A DNA stretch of 9,624 nucleotides. Source: Candidatus Tayloriibacteriota bacterium (GTDB taxonomy: Bacteria; Patescibacteriota; Minisyncoccia; Phycocordibacterales; PALSA-1337). The position numbers were made by a program, and so were the translations under genes. Each line of letters starts with the position of its first letter. Positions within the stretch are counted from its first letter, which is position 1. Below, piece by piece: positions 1-5,569 of the stretch. The notes below the pieces were generated by a model. It searched no databases, was not told the origin of the DNA, and saw only the letters and a list, made by a program, of their open reading frames with translations. Where the stretch lies: contig JAPLZI010000029.1 in NCBI GenBank assembly GCA_026395095.1, forward strand, positions 25,933 through 35,556, written 5' to 3'.

Positions 1-427
1 CGATCTCGCGTTTCTTCATGCCGAGAATAGCGCCATTCAGGAATATGTTCTCGCGGCCGGTGAGCTCCGGATGAAATCCTGTGCCAACCTCCAGCAGGGA
101 ACCGACGCGGCCACGCAATATGATCTCACCTTCAGTAGGAGGAGTAATTTGGGAGAGGATCTTGAGTAAGGTGGATTTTCCTGCGCCATTTGCACCAATC
201 ACGCCTATGACCTCACCGCGCTTTACAGTAAAATTTACGTCCTTGAGTGCCCAAAACTCCTCTTTTTTCTCAAGACCTACGGCGCGTTTGGCCTTGTGTG
301 CTACAAATGAAAAAGGATTCTTAAAGACATTAGCAATAACATCACGCAGGGAAACATATCCACCGCGCATATGAGTGATGTCGTATTTTTTGCCGATATT
401 TTTTACTTCGATGATTGGTTTGTCCAT
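1..427 (-). CDS. Polysaccharide ABC exporter ATP-binding subunit (Wzt/TagH type), 3' part missing
   Basis: The window shows the first 142 residues of an ABC ATPase; the C-terminal part lies beyond the left edge. It should power export of a lipid-linked glycan through the permease encoded just upstream. Residues 6-20 form the first strand (IEVKNIGKKY). An insert of about 35 residues (FKNPFSFVAHKAKRAVGLEKK and neighbours) follows, as in Wzt/TagH/KpsT-type exporters, before WALKDVNF. The Walker A motif GANGAGKST is at 78-86. The segment around 108-137 (RVGSLLEVGTGF, then ELTGRENIFLNGAILG) is the hallmark of polysaccharide-export ATPases, with Glu where most ABC proteins have the Q-loop Gln. The signature motif, Walker B and any carbohydrate-binding C-terminal domain cannot be seen. 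The ATG lies 4 nt after the permease stop with no Shine-Dalgarno, so translational coupling is likely. The family is certain; the exported polymer is unknown. Confidence 0.93.
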   Translation of the reverse strand, partial: MDKPIIEVKNIGKKYDITHMRGGYVSLRDVIANVFKNPFSFVAHKAKRAVGLEKKEEFWALKDVNFTVKRGEVIGVIGANGAGKSTLLKILSQITPPTEGEIILRGRVGSLLEVGTGFHPELTGRENIFLNGAILGMKKREI

Positions 428-431
428 GGCT

Positions 432-1256
432 TTATATTATGTCGGCGAAGTACCGTTCGGTCTTTTTGAAATAGATGAGTCCGATCACTAGGAGGACAAC
501 AGAGGCAATGAATGAAGTAAGGATAAGTGTCCAATTGATCGGTGTTGTGCCGAGAAGCGCAGCGCGGGCGCTCTGAATAACACCCATCATCGGGTTCAAG
601 GCTAGAAGCTTCGAATAAGAGCCGGCGATTGAAGCGGGATATATGACAGGTGTTACGAAGAGAAGGAGTTGGATAAAAAACGGTAAGGCATATCTCACAT
701 CGCGGTATTTGACATTCACAGCTGAAAGCAATAAGCCAAGTCCGATGGCGGCCATGAAAGTCAACACTAGAAGAAGCGGTAAAATAGCGAGGCCACTTAG
801 ATTTGGTGCATATCCATAGTAAATCATCAAAACGACGAGAATAGACGCCGAGATTAGAAAATCCACAAACTTCGTTATAACGCCAGAAATAGGCAGGAGC
901 AGTCGAGGAAAATAAACTTTAGACACGATCGCCTTGTTGGCTACGAGCGAGCCACTCGTTTCGTTTAGAGCATCGGAGAAGAATTGCCAGAATAGAAGGC
1001 CGGTGTAAACGAATATCGGATAGGGAACTCCGTCAGATGGCATGCCAGCGAGCTTGCCAAAGAAGAACGAAAATACGACCATAGTGATAAGTGGTTGAAG
1101 AATAGACCAAAGAACGCCGAGCACAGTCTGTTTGTAGCGTACTTTGAGGTCGCGCCAGCTCAAGAAGTATAAAAGCTCGCGGTAATTCCATAATTCCCGG
1201 AGATCTGAAAGGTGAAATAATCGCTTGGGGCGTATGACTGTTATGGCCGTAGACAT
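432..1256 (-). CDS. ABC-2 type polysaccharide export permease (Wzm/TagG type)
   Basis: A complete 274-residue inner-membrane permease, the usual length for Wzm/TagG/KpsM proteins. The N-terminal amphipathic segment carries the family motif SWRDLKVRYKQTVLGVLWS (about residues 33-51), followed by a first helix (PLITMVVFSFFF). A periplasmic stretch contains NETSGSLVANKAIVSKVYFPR. Then come four hydrophobic blocks, with NVKYRDVRYALPF at about 181-193 and VTPVIYP just after it, both typical of the family. It ends with a helix (LILTSFIASVVLLVIGLIYF) and a charged tail. About six membrane helices are expected. It pairs with the ATPase gene 4 nt downstream to move an undecaprenyl-linked glycan across the membrane. 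The ATG at 1256 was chosen because it gives the normal N-terminus; no Shine-Dalgarno precedes it. Drug-efflux ABC-2 permeases are unlikely given the motifs. Confidence 0.95.
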   Translation of the reverse strand: MSTAITVIRPKRLFHLSDLRELWNYRELLYFLSWRDLKVRYKQTVLGVLWSILQPLITMVVFSFFFGKLAGMPSDGVPYPIFVYTGLLFWQFFSDALNETSGSLVANKAIVSKVYFPRLLLPISGVITKFVDFLISASILVVLMIYYGYAPNLSGLAILPLLLVLTFMAAIGLGLLLSAVNVKYRDVRYALPFFIQLLLFVTPVIYPASIAGSYSKLLALNPMMGVIQSARAALLGTTPINWTLILTSFIASVVLLVIGLIYFKKTERYFADII

Positions 1257-1266
1257 GGCGCTATAC

Positions 1267-1292
1267 TAGCATAATTTGGCCATATTATGCTA
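1267..1292. promoter_or_regulatory. 26-bp near-perfect palindrome in the divergent gap, candidate shared operator
   Basis: The arms TAGCATAAT (1267-1275) and ATTATGCTA (1284-1292) are exact inverted copies around a central TGGCCA (1277-1282, itself palindromic). Only the T/T pair at 1276/1283 breaks the symmetry. It fills half of the 52-bp gap between the permease and ligase starts (1257-1308). Each arm contains TATGCT on one strand, a passable -10 box in each direction, which would place transcription starts about 10 nt before each ATG. No good -35 box is seen for either. I infer a dimeric repressor or activator site controlling both directions. A cruciform or RNA hairpin is the alternative. 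Confidence 0.6.
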
Positions 1293-1308
1293 TATTTCTG
1301 CAATCATT

Positions 1309-3489
1309 ATGATAAAACAAACCGCTAAGTTTATTTCAGTCGCCGCGCTATTTTTAATACCGTTTTTTGCCCTTATAGTCGCCGATACTTACTTCTTTCC
1401 ATTCATAACCGGCAAAGCCTTCTATTTCCGTATTCTTGTTGAGATCGCATTCGCTGGCTGGCTCATTCTGGCCTTTATGGACGCAAAATATCGGCCGAAG
1501 TTGACGCCGCTCACTATAGGAGTGACAGTTTTTGCTTTAGTGACGCTTGTTGCAGATCTTCTCGGTGTCAATCCTCTCCGAAGCATGTGGTCCAACTTTG
1601 AGCGCATGGAAGGATGGATCACCGTCATTCATCTCTGGATGTTCTTTATTACTGCGACAAGCATATTCGGTTCTGGTGAAGAAGGTAAACGCCTCTGGCA
1701 TCGTTGGATCAACATGCAACTAACTGTTGCGGTTATTGTCGGTATTTATGGCATTATGCAACTTCTTGGCAAGGCCGAAATCCACCAGGGCTCTACTCGT
1801 ATTGATGCTTCACTCGGTAATGCCGCTTACATGGCTGTTTATATGCTTTGGAATACGGGGTTGGCGGCTTACATGTTTTTCATAGCGCGTGCAAAGCAAA
1901 TCGGTAATGCAAAATTTTTACAATGGGCGTACCCGATCCTTGCTGTTGTTTTTGGTTTTGAAGTCTTCGAAACAGCGACTCGCGGTACTATCCTAGGTTT
2001 GATAGGCGGAATTCTCTTGGCACTATTTCTCTACGCCGTTCTAGGCAAGAATGAAACGAAGAAAAATCGCTGGATTGCTGTAGGTATTATAGTTTTTATT
2101 TTTGTGTTAGGTGGAATTTTCTGGGCAAATCGCGATACTGCCTTCGTTAGGAATAGCGAAGCCTTGAGTCGTATGGCTTCGATCTCTTGGTCTGAAGCCC
2201 AAGGCCAGGCGCGCAATTACATTTGGCCGATGGCGATCAAGGGTTTTACGGAACGACCTGTTTTCGGTTGGGGCCAAGAAAATTTCAACTACATCTTCAA
2301 TGCCAATTACAATCCAAAGATGTGGGGCCAAGAACAGTGGTTCGACAGGGCACATAGCGTGTTTCTGGATTGGCTCACGGCTTCCGGAATTTTGGGACTT
2401 GTCTCTTACTTAGCTCTATATGTGCTTGCTTTGATGATCGTTTGGCGATCATCGTTGACGATCACTGAAAAAAGCGTTTTGACCGGTGCTATAGTCGGTT
2501 ATGCCATCCACAACATCTTTGTGTTCGATAACATTGCCAGCTATGTCTTGTTCTTCGCGGCTCTAGGATTTATCAACTCGATCCGTTCCGGAAAATCAAT
2601 TTTTACCAACAGGGTGATATCGGCTGAAGCAGCTTCGTATATCGCCGTTCCTGTAGCTTTCGTGGCGCTTCTCGCGGTTGTGTATGTTTTCAATGTTCGT
2701 CCGATACAAGCTAATACTCGACTCATCGCGGCTTTACAAGTTTGCTCCGGTCCGAATCCATCTGTGGCTCTCTTTGACAACGCCTTCAAGGTAAATACAT
2801 ATGTAGCCAATCAGGAGATTCGTGAGCAATTATTTTCGTGTGCCAATCGCGTGCTCTCGAGCGATCAGGTTCCGGGCGTGACGAAACAGTCATTCTTCGA
2901 TCTCGCCAGAAAGGCTATCGATGATCAGATTGCCGCGACACCTTGGCAGGATGCTCGCGTTTACACGCTCGCCGGTTCATTTATGAATATGATCGGCCAG
3001 TTCAACTACGCCCTACCTCTACTTGAGAAAGCCCATGCACTGTCTCCAGGTAAACAGTCTGTTGATGTAGAACTAGCTACTGATCTCATGAATAGTAAAC
3101 AGAGTGCCCGTGCAGTGGCTCTTCTTATGGCTGACTATGAGATAATTAAGGACAATCCGTTGGTAAATAGGGTGTATGCTTTGGCGCTTGTTGTGGATGG
3201 ACAGGAAGCTTTGGCGCGAAAACTATTCGGCGATAATCCAGAGATTTTTGATAATATACAAATGGCGCAGGCATACACGATGAGCAAGCAGTTATTAAAG
3301 GCGATCGAGGTCTATAAGAAAATCCTAAAAGAGACTCCGAATGATCTCTCGGCATCAATTTCACTGGCTCGTCTACAATACACAATTGGTCAGAAGACAG
3401 AAGCAATCAAGACATTTCGGGCAATAGAAATAGCTTATCCACAATATAAAACTGAGATAGAGGCGGCGATTAAGCAGGCTCAGCAGTAG
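1309..3489 (+). CDS. O-antigen ligase / Wzy-like membrane protein with C-terminal TPR domain
   Basis: From ATG 1309 this is a 726-residue protein (MIKQTAKFISVAAL start). A TTG at 1276 would add 11 residues but lies inside the palindrome, so I prefer the ATG. Roughly the first 463 residues are polytopic, with ten or more hydrophobic helices. Family signatures are SLGNAAY (about 168-174), ATRGTILGL (about 223-231) and RNYIWPMAIKGFTERPVFGW (about 302-321). A large outer loop holds WFDRAHSVFLDWL (345-357), whose Arg-Ala-His is the expected active-site region, and GILGLVSYL and HNIFVF follow. After the last helix (about 441-463) come an outer-face linker and TPR-like helical repeats to the end (about 549-726, e.g. 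MAQAYTMSKQLLKAIEVYKK). Proteins of this family polymerise glycans or transfer them from a lipid carrier to an acceptor. Lying divergent from a glycan exporter fits that role. The acceptor is unknown; in a cell without lipopolysaccharide it would be a protein or another surface polymer. Confidence 0.87.
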   Translation: MIKQTAKFISVAALFLIPFFALIVADTYFFPFITGKAFYFRILVEIAFAGWLILAFMDAKYRPKLTPLTIGVTVFALVTLVADLLGVNPLRSMWSNFERMEGWITVIHLWMFFITATSIFGSGEEGKRLWHRWINMQLTVAVIVGIYGIMQLLGKAEIHQGSTRIDASLGNAAYMAVYMLWNTGLAAYMFFIARAKQIGNAKFLQWAYPILAVVFGFEVFETATRGTILGLIGGILLALFLYAVLGKNETKKNRWIAVGIIVFIFVLGGIFWANRDTAFVRNSEALSRMASISWSEAQGQARNYIWPMAIKGFTERPVFGWGQENFNYIFNANYNPKMWGQEQWFDRAHSVFLDWLTASGILGLVSYLALYVLALMIVWRSSLTITEKSVLTGAIVGYAIHNIFVFDNIASYVLFFAALGFINSIRSGKSIFTNRVISAEAASYIAVPVAFVALLAVVYVFNVRPIQANTRLIAALQVCSGPNPSVALFDNAFKVNTYVANQEIREQLFSCANRVLSSDQVPGVTKQSFFDLARKAIDDQIAATPWQDARVYTLAGSFMNMIGQFNYALPLLEKAHALSPGKQSVDVELATDLMNSKQSARAVALLMADYEIIKDNPLVNRVYALALVVDGQEALARKLFGDNPEIFDNIQMAQAYTMSKQLLKAIEVYKKILKETPNDLSASISLARLQYTIGQKTEAIKTFRAIEIAYPQYKTEIEAAIKQAQQ

Positions 3490-3610
3490 GAATAGGAACA
3501 GTACTCCCGAAGAACTCCACTGCTGTATCGATTTTGTGCCTAAAGAATAACCATAATATGATGGCTCCCGCTGGGAATGTTCTTCGGTAGTACTGTTCTT
3601 ATTCCTACTG
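3484..3610. repeat. 127-bp element with 32-nt inverted terminal repeats overlapping the ligase stop codon
   Basis: The left arm is 3484-3515 (begins CAGTAGGAATAGGAACAG) and the right arm 3579-3610 (ends TTCTTATTCCTACTG). They are inverted copies matching at 30 of 32 positions. One difference becomes a G.U wobble in plus-strand RNA, so 31 of 32 positions can pair. The 63-nt interior is not obviously coding and has a small TCCC-GCT-GGGA hairpin near its right end. The left arm includes the last Gln codon and the TAG stop of the ligase gene. No target-site duplication is apparent. It is not a terminator by itself, because no T-run follows. It could be a MITE-like relic, an intergenic repeat with copies elsewhere, or an mRNA 3'-end structure cut by RNase III. 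Confidence 0.85.
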
Positions 3611-3631
3611 TTATCCAACAACCCTTTAATA

Positions 3632-3674
3632 ACGCAAAAGGCCGCCGAGGGCGGCACTTTGCGTAGACATTTTT
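3632..3674 (+). terminator. Intrinsic terminator after the ligase gene, possibly bidirectional
   Basis: The outer stem ACGCAAA (3632-3638) pairs with TTTGCGT (3658-3664). The inner stem GCCGCC (3641-3646) pairs with GGCGGC (3650-3655) around a GAG loop, with a 2x2 mismatch between the stems. A TTTTT run (3670-3674) follows after 5 nt. Read leftwards, the inner stem is followed by CTTTTGCGTTATT, a weaker U-rich tail, so it may also stop the convergent padR transcript. Confidence 0.8.
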
Positions 3675-3678
3675 GGAA

Positions 3679-3699
3679 GAGTGCCCACACAGGGTACTC
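3679..3699. other. Small 8-bp hairpin between terminator and padR
   Basis: GAGTGCCC (3679-3686) pairs with GGGTACTC (3692-3699) around the loop ACACA, with one G.U in plus-strand RNA and one A-C mismatch if transcribed leftwards. It sits just inside the predicted start point of the minus-strand promoter at 3708-3737, so it would be the 5' hairpin of any RNA made from there. No T-run follows it in either direction, so it is not a classical terminator. Confidence 0.55.
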
Positions 3700-3707
3700 A
3701 CGGGTGT

Positions 3708-3737
3708 ATTATACCACATGCGTATTTAAATTATCAA
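3708..3737 (-). promoter_or_regulatory. Strong sigma70-type promoter candidate pointing left from the end of padR
   Basis: On the minus strand TTGATA (3737 to 3732, five of six matches to TTGACA) is followed by an 18-bp spacer and a perfect TATAAT (3713 to 3708). Transcription would begin near 3701. The promoter lies over the last codons of padR and points at the back of the ligase gene, where no convincing minus-strand gene exists. The product would be a short RNA ending at the terminator hairpin (3664-3632), or an antisense RNA to the ligase 3' end. A chance match in AT-rich DNA is possible. Confidence 0.5.
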
Positions 3738-4101
3738 GCTCAGAATGTTCTTCTGCTGAAAGAGGTTGGCTTATTTGATCAAGATTTTTGTTCAGTATTT
3801 GCCAATAGACATCTAATTCGTGTAGTATATTTTTACCCTTCTTAGTTAGGTAATAATACTTATGTCTTCCCATGTAGTCGTCTTCTTCGCTTGATGATAG
3901 AATGGTTTTTTCATGACGCATTTTGGAAAGCAGATAATAAAGTGTACCTTTTGGGGCAGCGAATTCTGTTTTTGCAAGGCAATGGAATATTTCCTTTCCA
4001 TAAAAAGTGTGGGGGTTTGAGTGTATAAGTTTTAAAATCGCGAACTCGATGAAACCTCTGCGAAGTTGGGAAAATCTCTGTGAGGTGGTTGTGACTTTCA
4101 T
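3709..4101 (-). CDS. PadR-family winged-helix transcriptional regulator
   Basis: A 130-residue protein of the small PadR subfamily. The winged helix covers about residues 12-92: RRGFIEFAILKLI, then YGKEIF (34-39), the recognition-helix region APKGTLYYLLSKM (49-61), and the wing ending in GRHKYYYLTKKGK (78-90) with the usual tyrosine-rich LTxxG ending. A single C-terminal helix (about 93-112) would form the dimer interface, and a short acidic tail follows. PadR proteins are mostly repressors that release DNA on binding a small molecule and often control their own gene. No efflux or detoxification partner gene is adjacent, so the target is not evident; the candidates are its own promoter and the divergent murB-secA operon. 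The ATG at 4101 has no Shine-Dalgarno and follows a very AT-rich leader. The family call is firm; the ligand is unknown. Confidence 0.92.
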   Translation of the reverse strand: MKVTTTSQRFSQLRRGFIEFAILKLIHSNPHTFYGKEIFHCLAKTEFAAPKGTLYYLLSKMRHEKTILSSSEEDDYMGRHKYYYLTKKGKNILHELDVYWQILNKNLDQISQPLSAEEHSELDNLNTHVV

Positions 4102-4104
4102 AAT

Positions 4105-4147
4105 ACTATTAAAAATTTTTATTAAACTATTAAATGGGACTATTAAA
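4105..4147 (-). promoter_or_regulatory. Three direct TTTAATAGT repeats ahead of padR, candidate autoregulatory operator
   Basis: On the minus strand the 9-mer TTTAATAGT occurs exactly three times, at 4113-4105, 4134-4126 and 4147-4139. The repeat starts are 21 and 13 bp apart. A 12-bp palindrome TAAAAATTTTTA (4110-4121) overlaps the copy nearest the gene. The block ends 4 bp before the padR ATG and must overlap its promoter, whose -10 box cannot be chosen uniquely from several TAATA(G/A) strings. PadR proteins usually bind AT-rich sites at their own promoter, so I infer autoregulation. Confidence 0.5.
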
Positions 4148-4150
4148 AAT

Positions 4151-4187
4151 GGCGCCTCCTCGGGGGAGAGGACTTCTCTCCGGAGAG
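4151..4187. repeat. GC-rich cluster of competing short hairpins
   Basis: This island interrupts otherwise AT-rich intergenic DNA. It contains the palindromes GGCGCC (4151-4156) and CTCTCCGGAGAG (4176-4187). The motif GGAGAG at 4165-4170 can also pair with CTCTCC 4176-4181 around a 5-nt loop, so two pairings compete for the middle copy. If the padR transcript started to the right of it, these would lie in its leader. Read leftwards it also contains AGGAGG, but about 50 nt from the padR ATG, too far to act as its ribosome site. Confidence 0.45.
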
Positions 4188-4203
4188 GGCACTTTCAGAA
4201 TCA

Positions 4204-4315
4204 TGGTACACCAAGATTTTATGAAATACAAGATTTTGCAACTCTAATTAGTTGGCGGTTATTTGAAAATTTAAAGGATATGTAGTCTCTGGAATATTGG
4301 TGTGCCAAGATTTCA
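4204..4315. repeat. Intergenic stretch with CAAGATTT direct repeats
   Basis: CAAGATTT occurs at 4212, 4229 and 4306. The first and third lie in longer related blocks, 4204-4221 and 4298-4315, which share 14 of 18 bases (TGGT, then CCAAGATTT), all four differences being transitions. No credible gene lies here; the longest start-stop stretch on the plus strand from ATG 4203 is 14 codons. The repeats could be protein binding sites or decayed copies of a small duplication. Confidence 0.4.
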
Positions 4316-4318
4316 AGA

Positions 4319-4366
4319 AGGGGGGTTTGGAGTGGAGGAAGGCCCCCTACTTTTCAAATCCTTCCT
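4319..4366 (+). other. Two interleaved stems upstream of the murB promoter
   Basis: AGGGGG (4319-4324) is complementary to CCCCCT (4343-4348), and AGGAAGG (4336-4342) to CCTTCCT (4360-4366). The stems interleave, so they are alternatives or a pseudoknot. The right part overlaps the proposed -35 region of the murB promoter, so these would not be in that transcript. As DNA they may simply reflect polypurine/polypyrimidine composition. Confidence 0.3.
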
Positions 4367-4380
4367 AAAAGGGTTATAAT
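4351..4380 (+). promoter_or_regulatory. Promoter of the murB-secA operon
   Basis: A perfect TATAAT -10 box is at 4375-4380. The best -35 is TTTTCA at 4351-4356 (18-bp spacer) or TTTCAA one base later (17-bp spacer), both weak, so an activator or AT-rich upstream contacts may help. The start point would be near 4387, giving a leader of about 130 nt before the murB ATG. The -10 region is also one arm (4376-4385) of a 10-bp inverted repeat whose other arm is at 4432-4441. Confidence 0.65.
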
Positions 4381-4394
4381 ATGTCCGGATTGTA

Positions 4395-4471
4395 CCAAGT
4401 GATGGCGACGGCTGTACTCACATTATATTTAGACATATTATTTGGAGCTCGCACCCGTCGCCATCAGTTGG
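4395..4471 (+). promoter_or_regulatory. Long-stem leader hairpin in the murB-secA 5' untranslated region
   Basis: TGATGGCGACGG (4400-4411) pairs perfectly with CCGTCGCCATCA (4455-4466). Past a G/G mismatch, CCAA (4395-4398) pairs with TTGG (4468-4471), giving 16 pairs around a 43-nt AU-rich loop. It begins about 8 nt after the predicted transcription start and ends 46 nt before the murB ATG. No T-run follows, so it is not an intrinsic terminator. I do not recognise it as a known riboswitch or RNA family. It could stabilise the mRNA, bind a protein, or be released as a small RNA. Confidence 0.6.
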
Positions 4472-4506
4472 CGCAAAAAGGCGCAATAATGGCAGTTTTG
4501 CATTGC
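4470..4506 (+). other. GGCGCAA tandem and weak hairpin just before murB
   Basis: GGCGCAA is repeated at 4470-4476 and 4480-4486. GCAAT (4483-4487) can pair with ATTGC (4502-4506), and GCA (4492-4494) with TGC (4499-4501), leaving a 4-nt bulge. The hairpin would cover the alternative TTG start at 4503 and leave the ATG at 4518 open, which supports the ATG. The stem is short and could be accidental. Confidence 0.3.
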
Positions 4507-4517
4507 TAAAACAAAAA

Positions 4518-5546
4518 ATGATTCCTAAGGAAAATGTACCATTAGCCCAATACACGACATTTAAGATCGGCGGCCCTGCCCGCTTTTTTTGTGCGGTTTC
4601 ATCCGAGGCAGAACTTTTAGAGGCGGTTACTTTTGCACATCATGAGAAACTTCGCATGCTCATCCTTGGCGGTGGGTCAAATGTTCTCATATCTGATGCT
4701 GGCTTTCCAGGTCTTGTCATCAAGAATGAAATTCTCGGTAAAAAAATCCTACCAGGCGATGATGGCGATGTCGGTTTTTCCATCGGTGCTGGCGAAATGT
4801 GGGATGAGATTGTTCAACTAGCGGTCGAGAGTGGCCTTTATGGCATAGAAAATCTTTCGGCTATCCCTGGGACGGTTGGCGCGGCGCCGGTACAAAACAT
4901 TGGTGCCTATGGTTCAGAAATAGCGGACAGTATTATAAGTCTTCGCGCTTTAGATACCGAAACTATGAAATATGTTGAGCTTCCGAATGAAAAATGTGAT
5001 TTCGGGTATCGCGACAGTATCTTTAAGCACAGAAAAGGCCGTTACATAATTACCCAGGTCAATCTTAAGCTCTCAAAAAACGGGACTGTAAATATTTCCT
5101 ACAAGGATTTAAAGGAATACTTTAATAAAACCGGTTCAAAAAACACTCTTCCGACACTAAAAGAGGTAAGGGATGCCGTCACAAATATTCGTTGGAATAA
5201 ATTACCTGATTGGAAACTCTGGGGGACAGCCGGTTCCTTCTTCAAGAATCCTATTGTGACCAAGGCATATTATGAAAAATTGAAGGAGAAATATCCCGAA
5301 CTGCCCGGTTATCCGGAACCGAACGAATGCGTCAAAATCCCGCTTGGTTGGGTACTTGATCATATCTGCCATGTCAAAGGTCATATGTCCGATAATGTCG
5401 GACCATACAAAAATCAGGCATTAGTTATCGTGGCCAAGCCGGGCGCCACAGCATCGCAGATTGTGGCATACGCGCAGGAACTCATGGCAATGGTAGAACG
5501 CGATACAGGCATCATAATTGAAGCTGAAGTGGAGTGGGTTAACTAA
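4518..5546 (+). CDS. murB: UDP-N-acetylenolpyruvoylglucosamine reductase
   Basis: MurB reduces UDP-GlcNAc-enolpyruvate to UDP-MurNAc with NADPH and FAD in the cytoplasm, the second committed step of peptidoglycan synthesis. From ATG 4518 it has 342 residues, the length of the E. coli type I enzyme; a TTG at 4503 would add five. FAD-domain motifs are TTFKIGGPARFF (13-24), LILGGGSNVLISD (48-60) and ENLSAIPGTVGAAPVQNIGA (111-130). Active-site residues are in place: Arg165 in FGYRDSIFKH, Ser240 in AGSFFKNP (proton donor) and the Glu of IEAEVEWV (about 335-337). The Tyr loop and the FGYRDSIFKH string mark it as type I. It is followed after 23 nt by secA and shares its promoter. No Shine-Dalgarno precedes the start. 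The presence of murB shows that the cell makes its own peptidoglycan precursor. Confidence 0.97.
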   Translation: MIPKENVPLAQYTTFKIGGPARFFCAVSSEAELLEAVTFAHHEKLRMLILGGGSNVLISDAGFPGLVIKNEILGKKILPGDDGDVGFSIGAGEMWDEIVQLAVESGLYGIENLSAIPGTVGAAPVQNIGAYGSEIADSIISLRALDTETMKYVELPNEKCDFGYRDSIFKHRKGRYIITQVNLKLSKNGTVNISYKDLKEYFNKTGSKNTLPTLKEVRDAVTNIRWNKLPDWKLWGTAGSFFKNPIVTKAYYEKLKEKYPELPGYPEPNECVKIPLGWVLDHICHVKGHMSDNVGPYKNQALVIVAKPGATASQIVAYAQELMAMVERDTGIIIEAEVEWVN

Positions 5547-5569
5547 ATGTGTTAAAGTGCCTCTATTCT

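Noticed and set aside
1276..1308. TTG start for the ligase, 11 codons upstream
   Set aside because: It lies within the divergent palindrome and lacks a ribosome site. The ATG at 1309 gives a natural membrane-protein N-terminus.
3373..3690. 105-codon open frame on the minus strand across the terminator and inverted repeats
   Set aside because: It runs through both arms of the inverted repeat and the terminator hairpin and then antisense to the ligase. Its composition is low-complexity hydrophobic at the end, with no family resemblance. It is treated as a shadow, although a minus-strand promoter faces it.
4007..4285. 92-codon plus-strand open frame over the padR start and gap
   Set aside because: Its first third is the complement of padR and the rest is AT-rich intergenic DNA with repeats. 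The translation shows no family signature.
4395..4471. Leader hairpin as a terminator or attenuator
   Set aside because: No run of T follows the stem on either strand. It ends in GTTGGCGCAAAAAGG on the plus strand.
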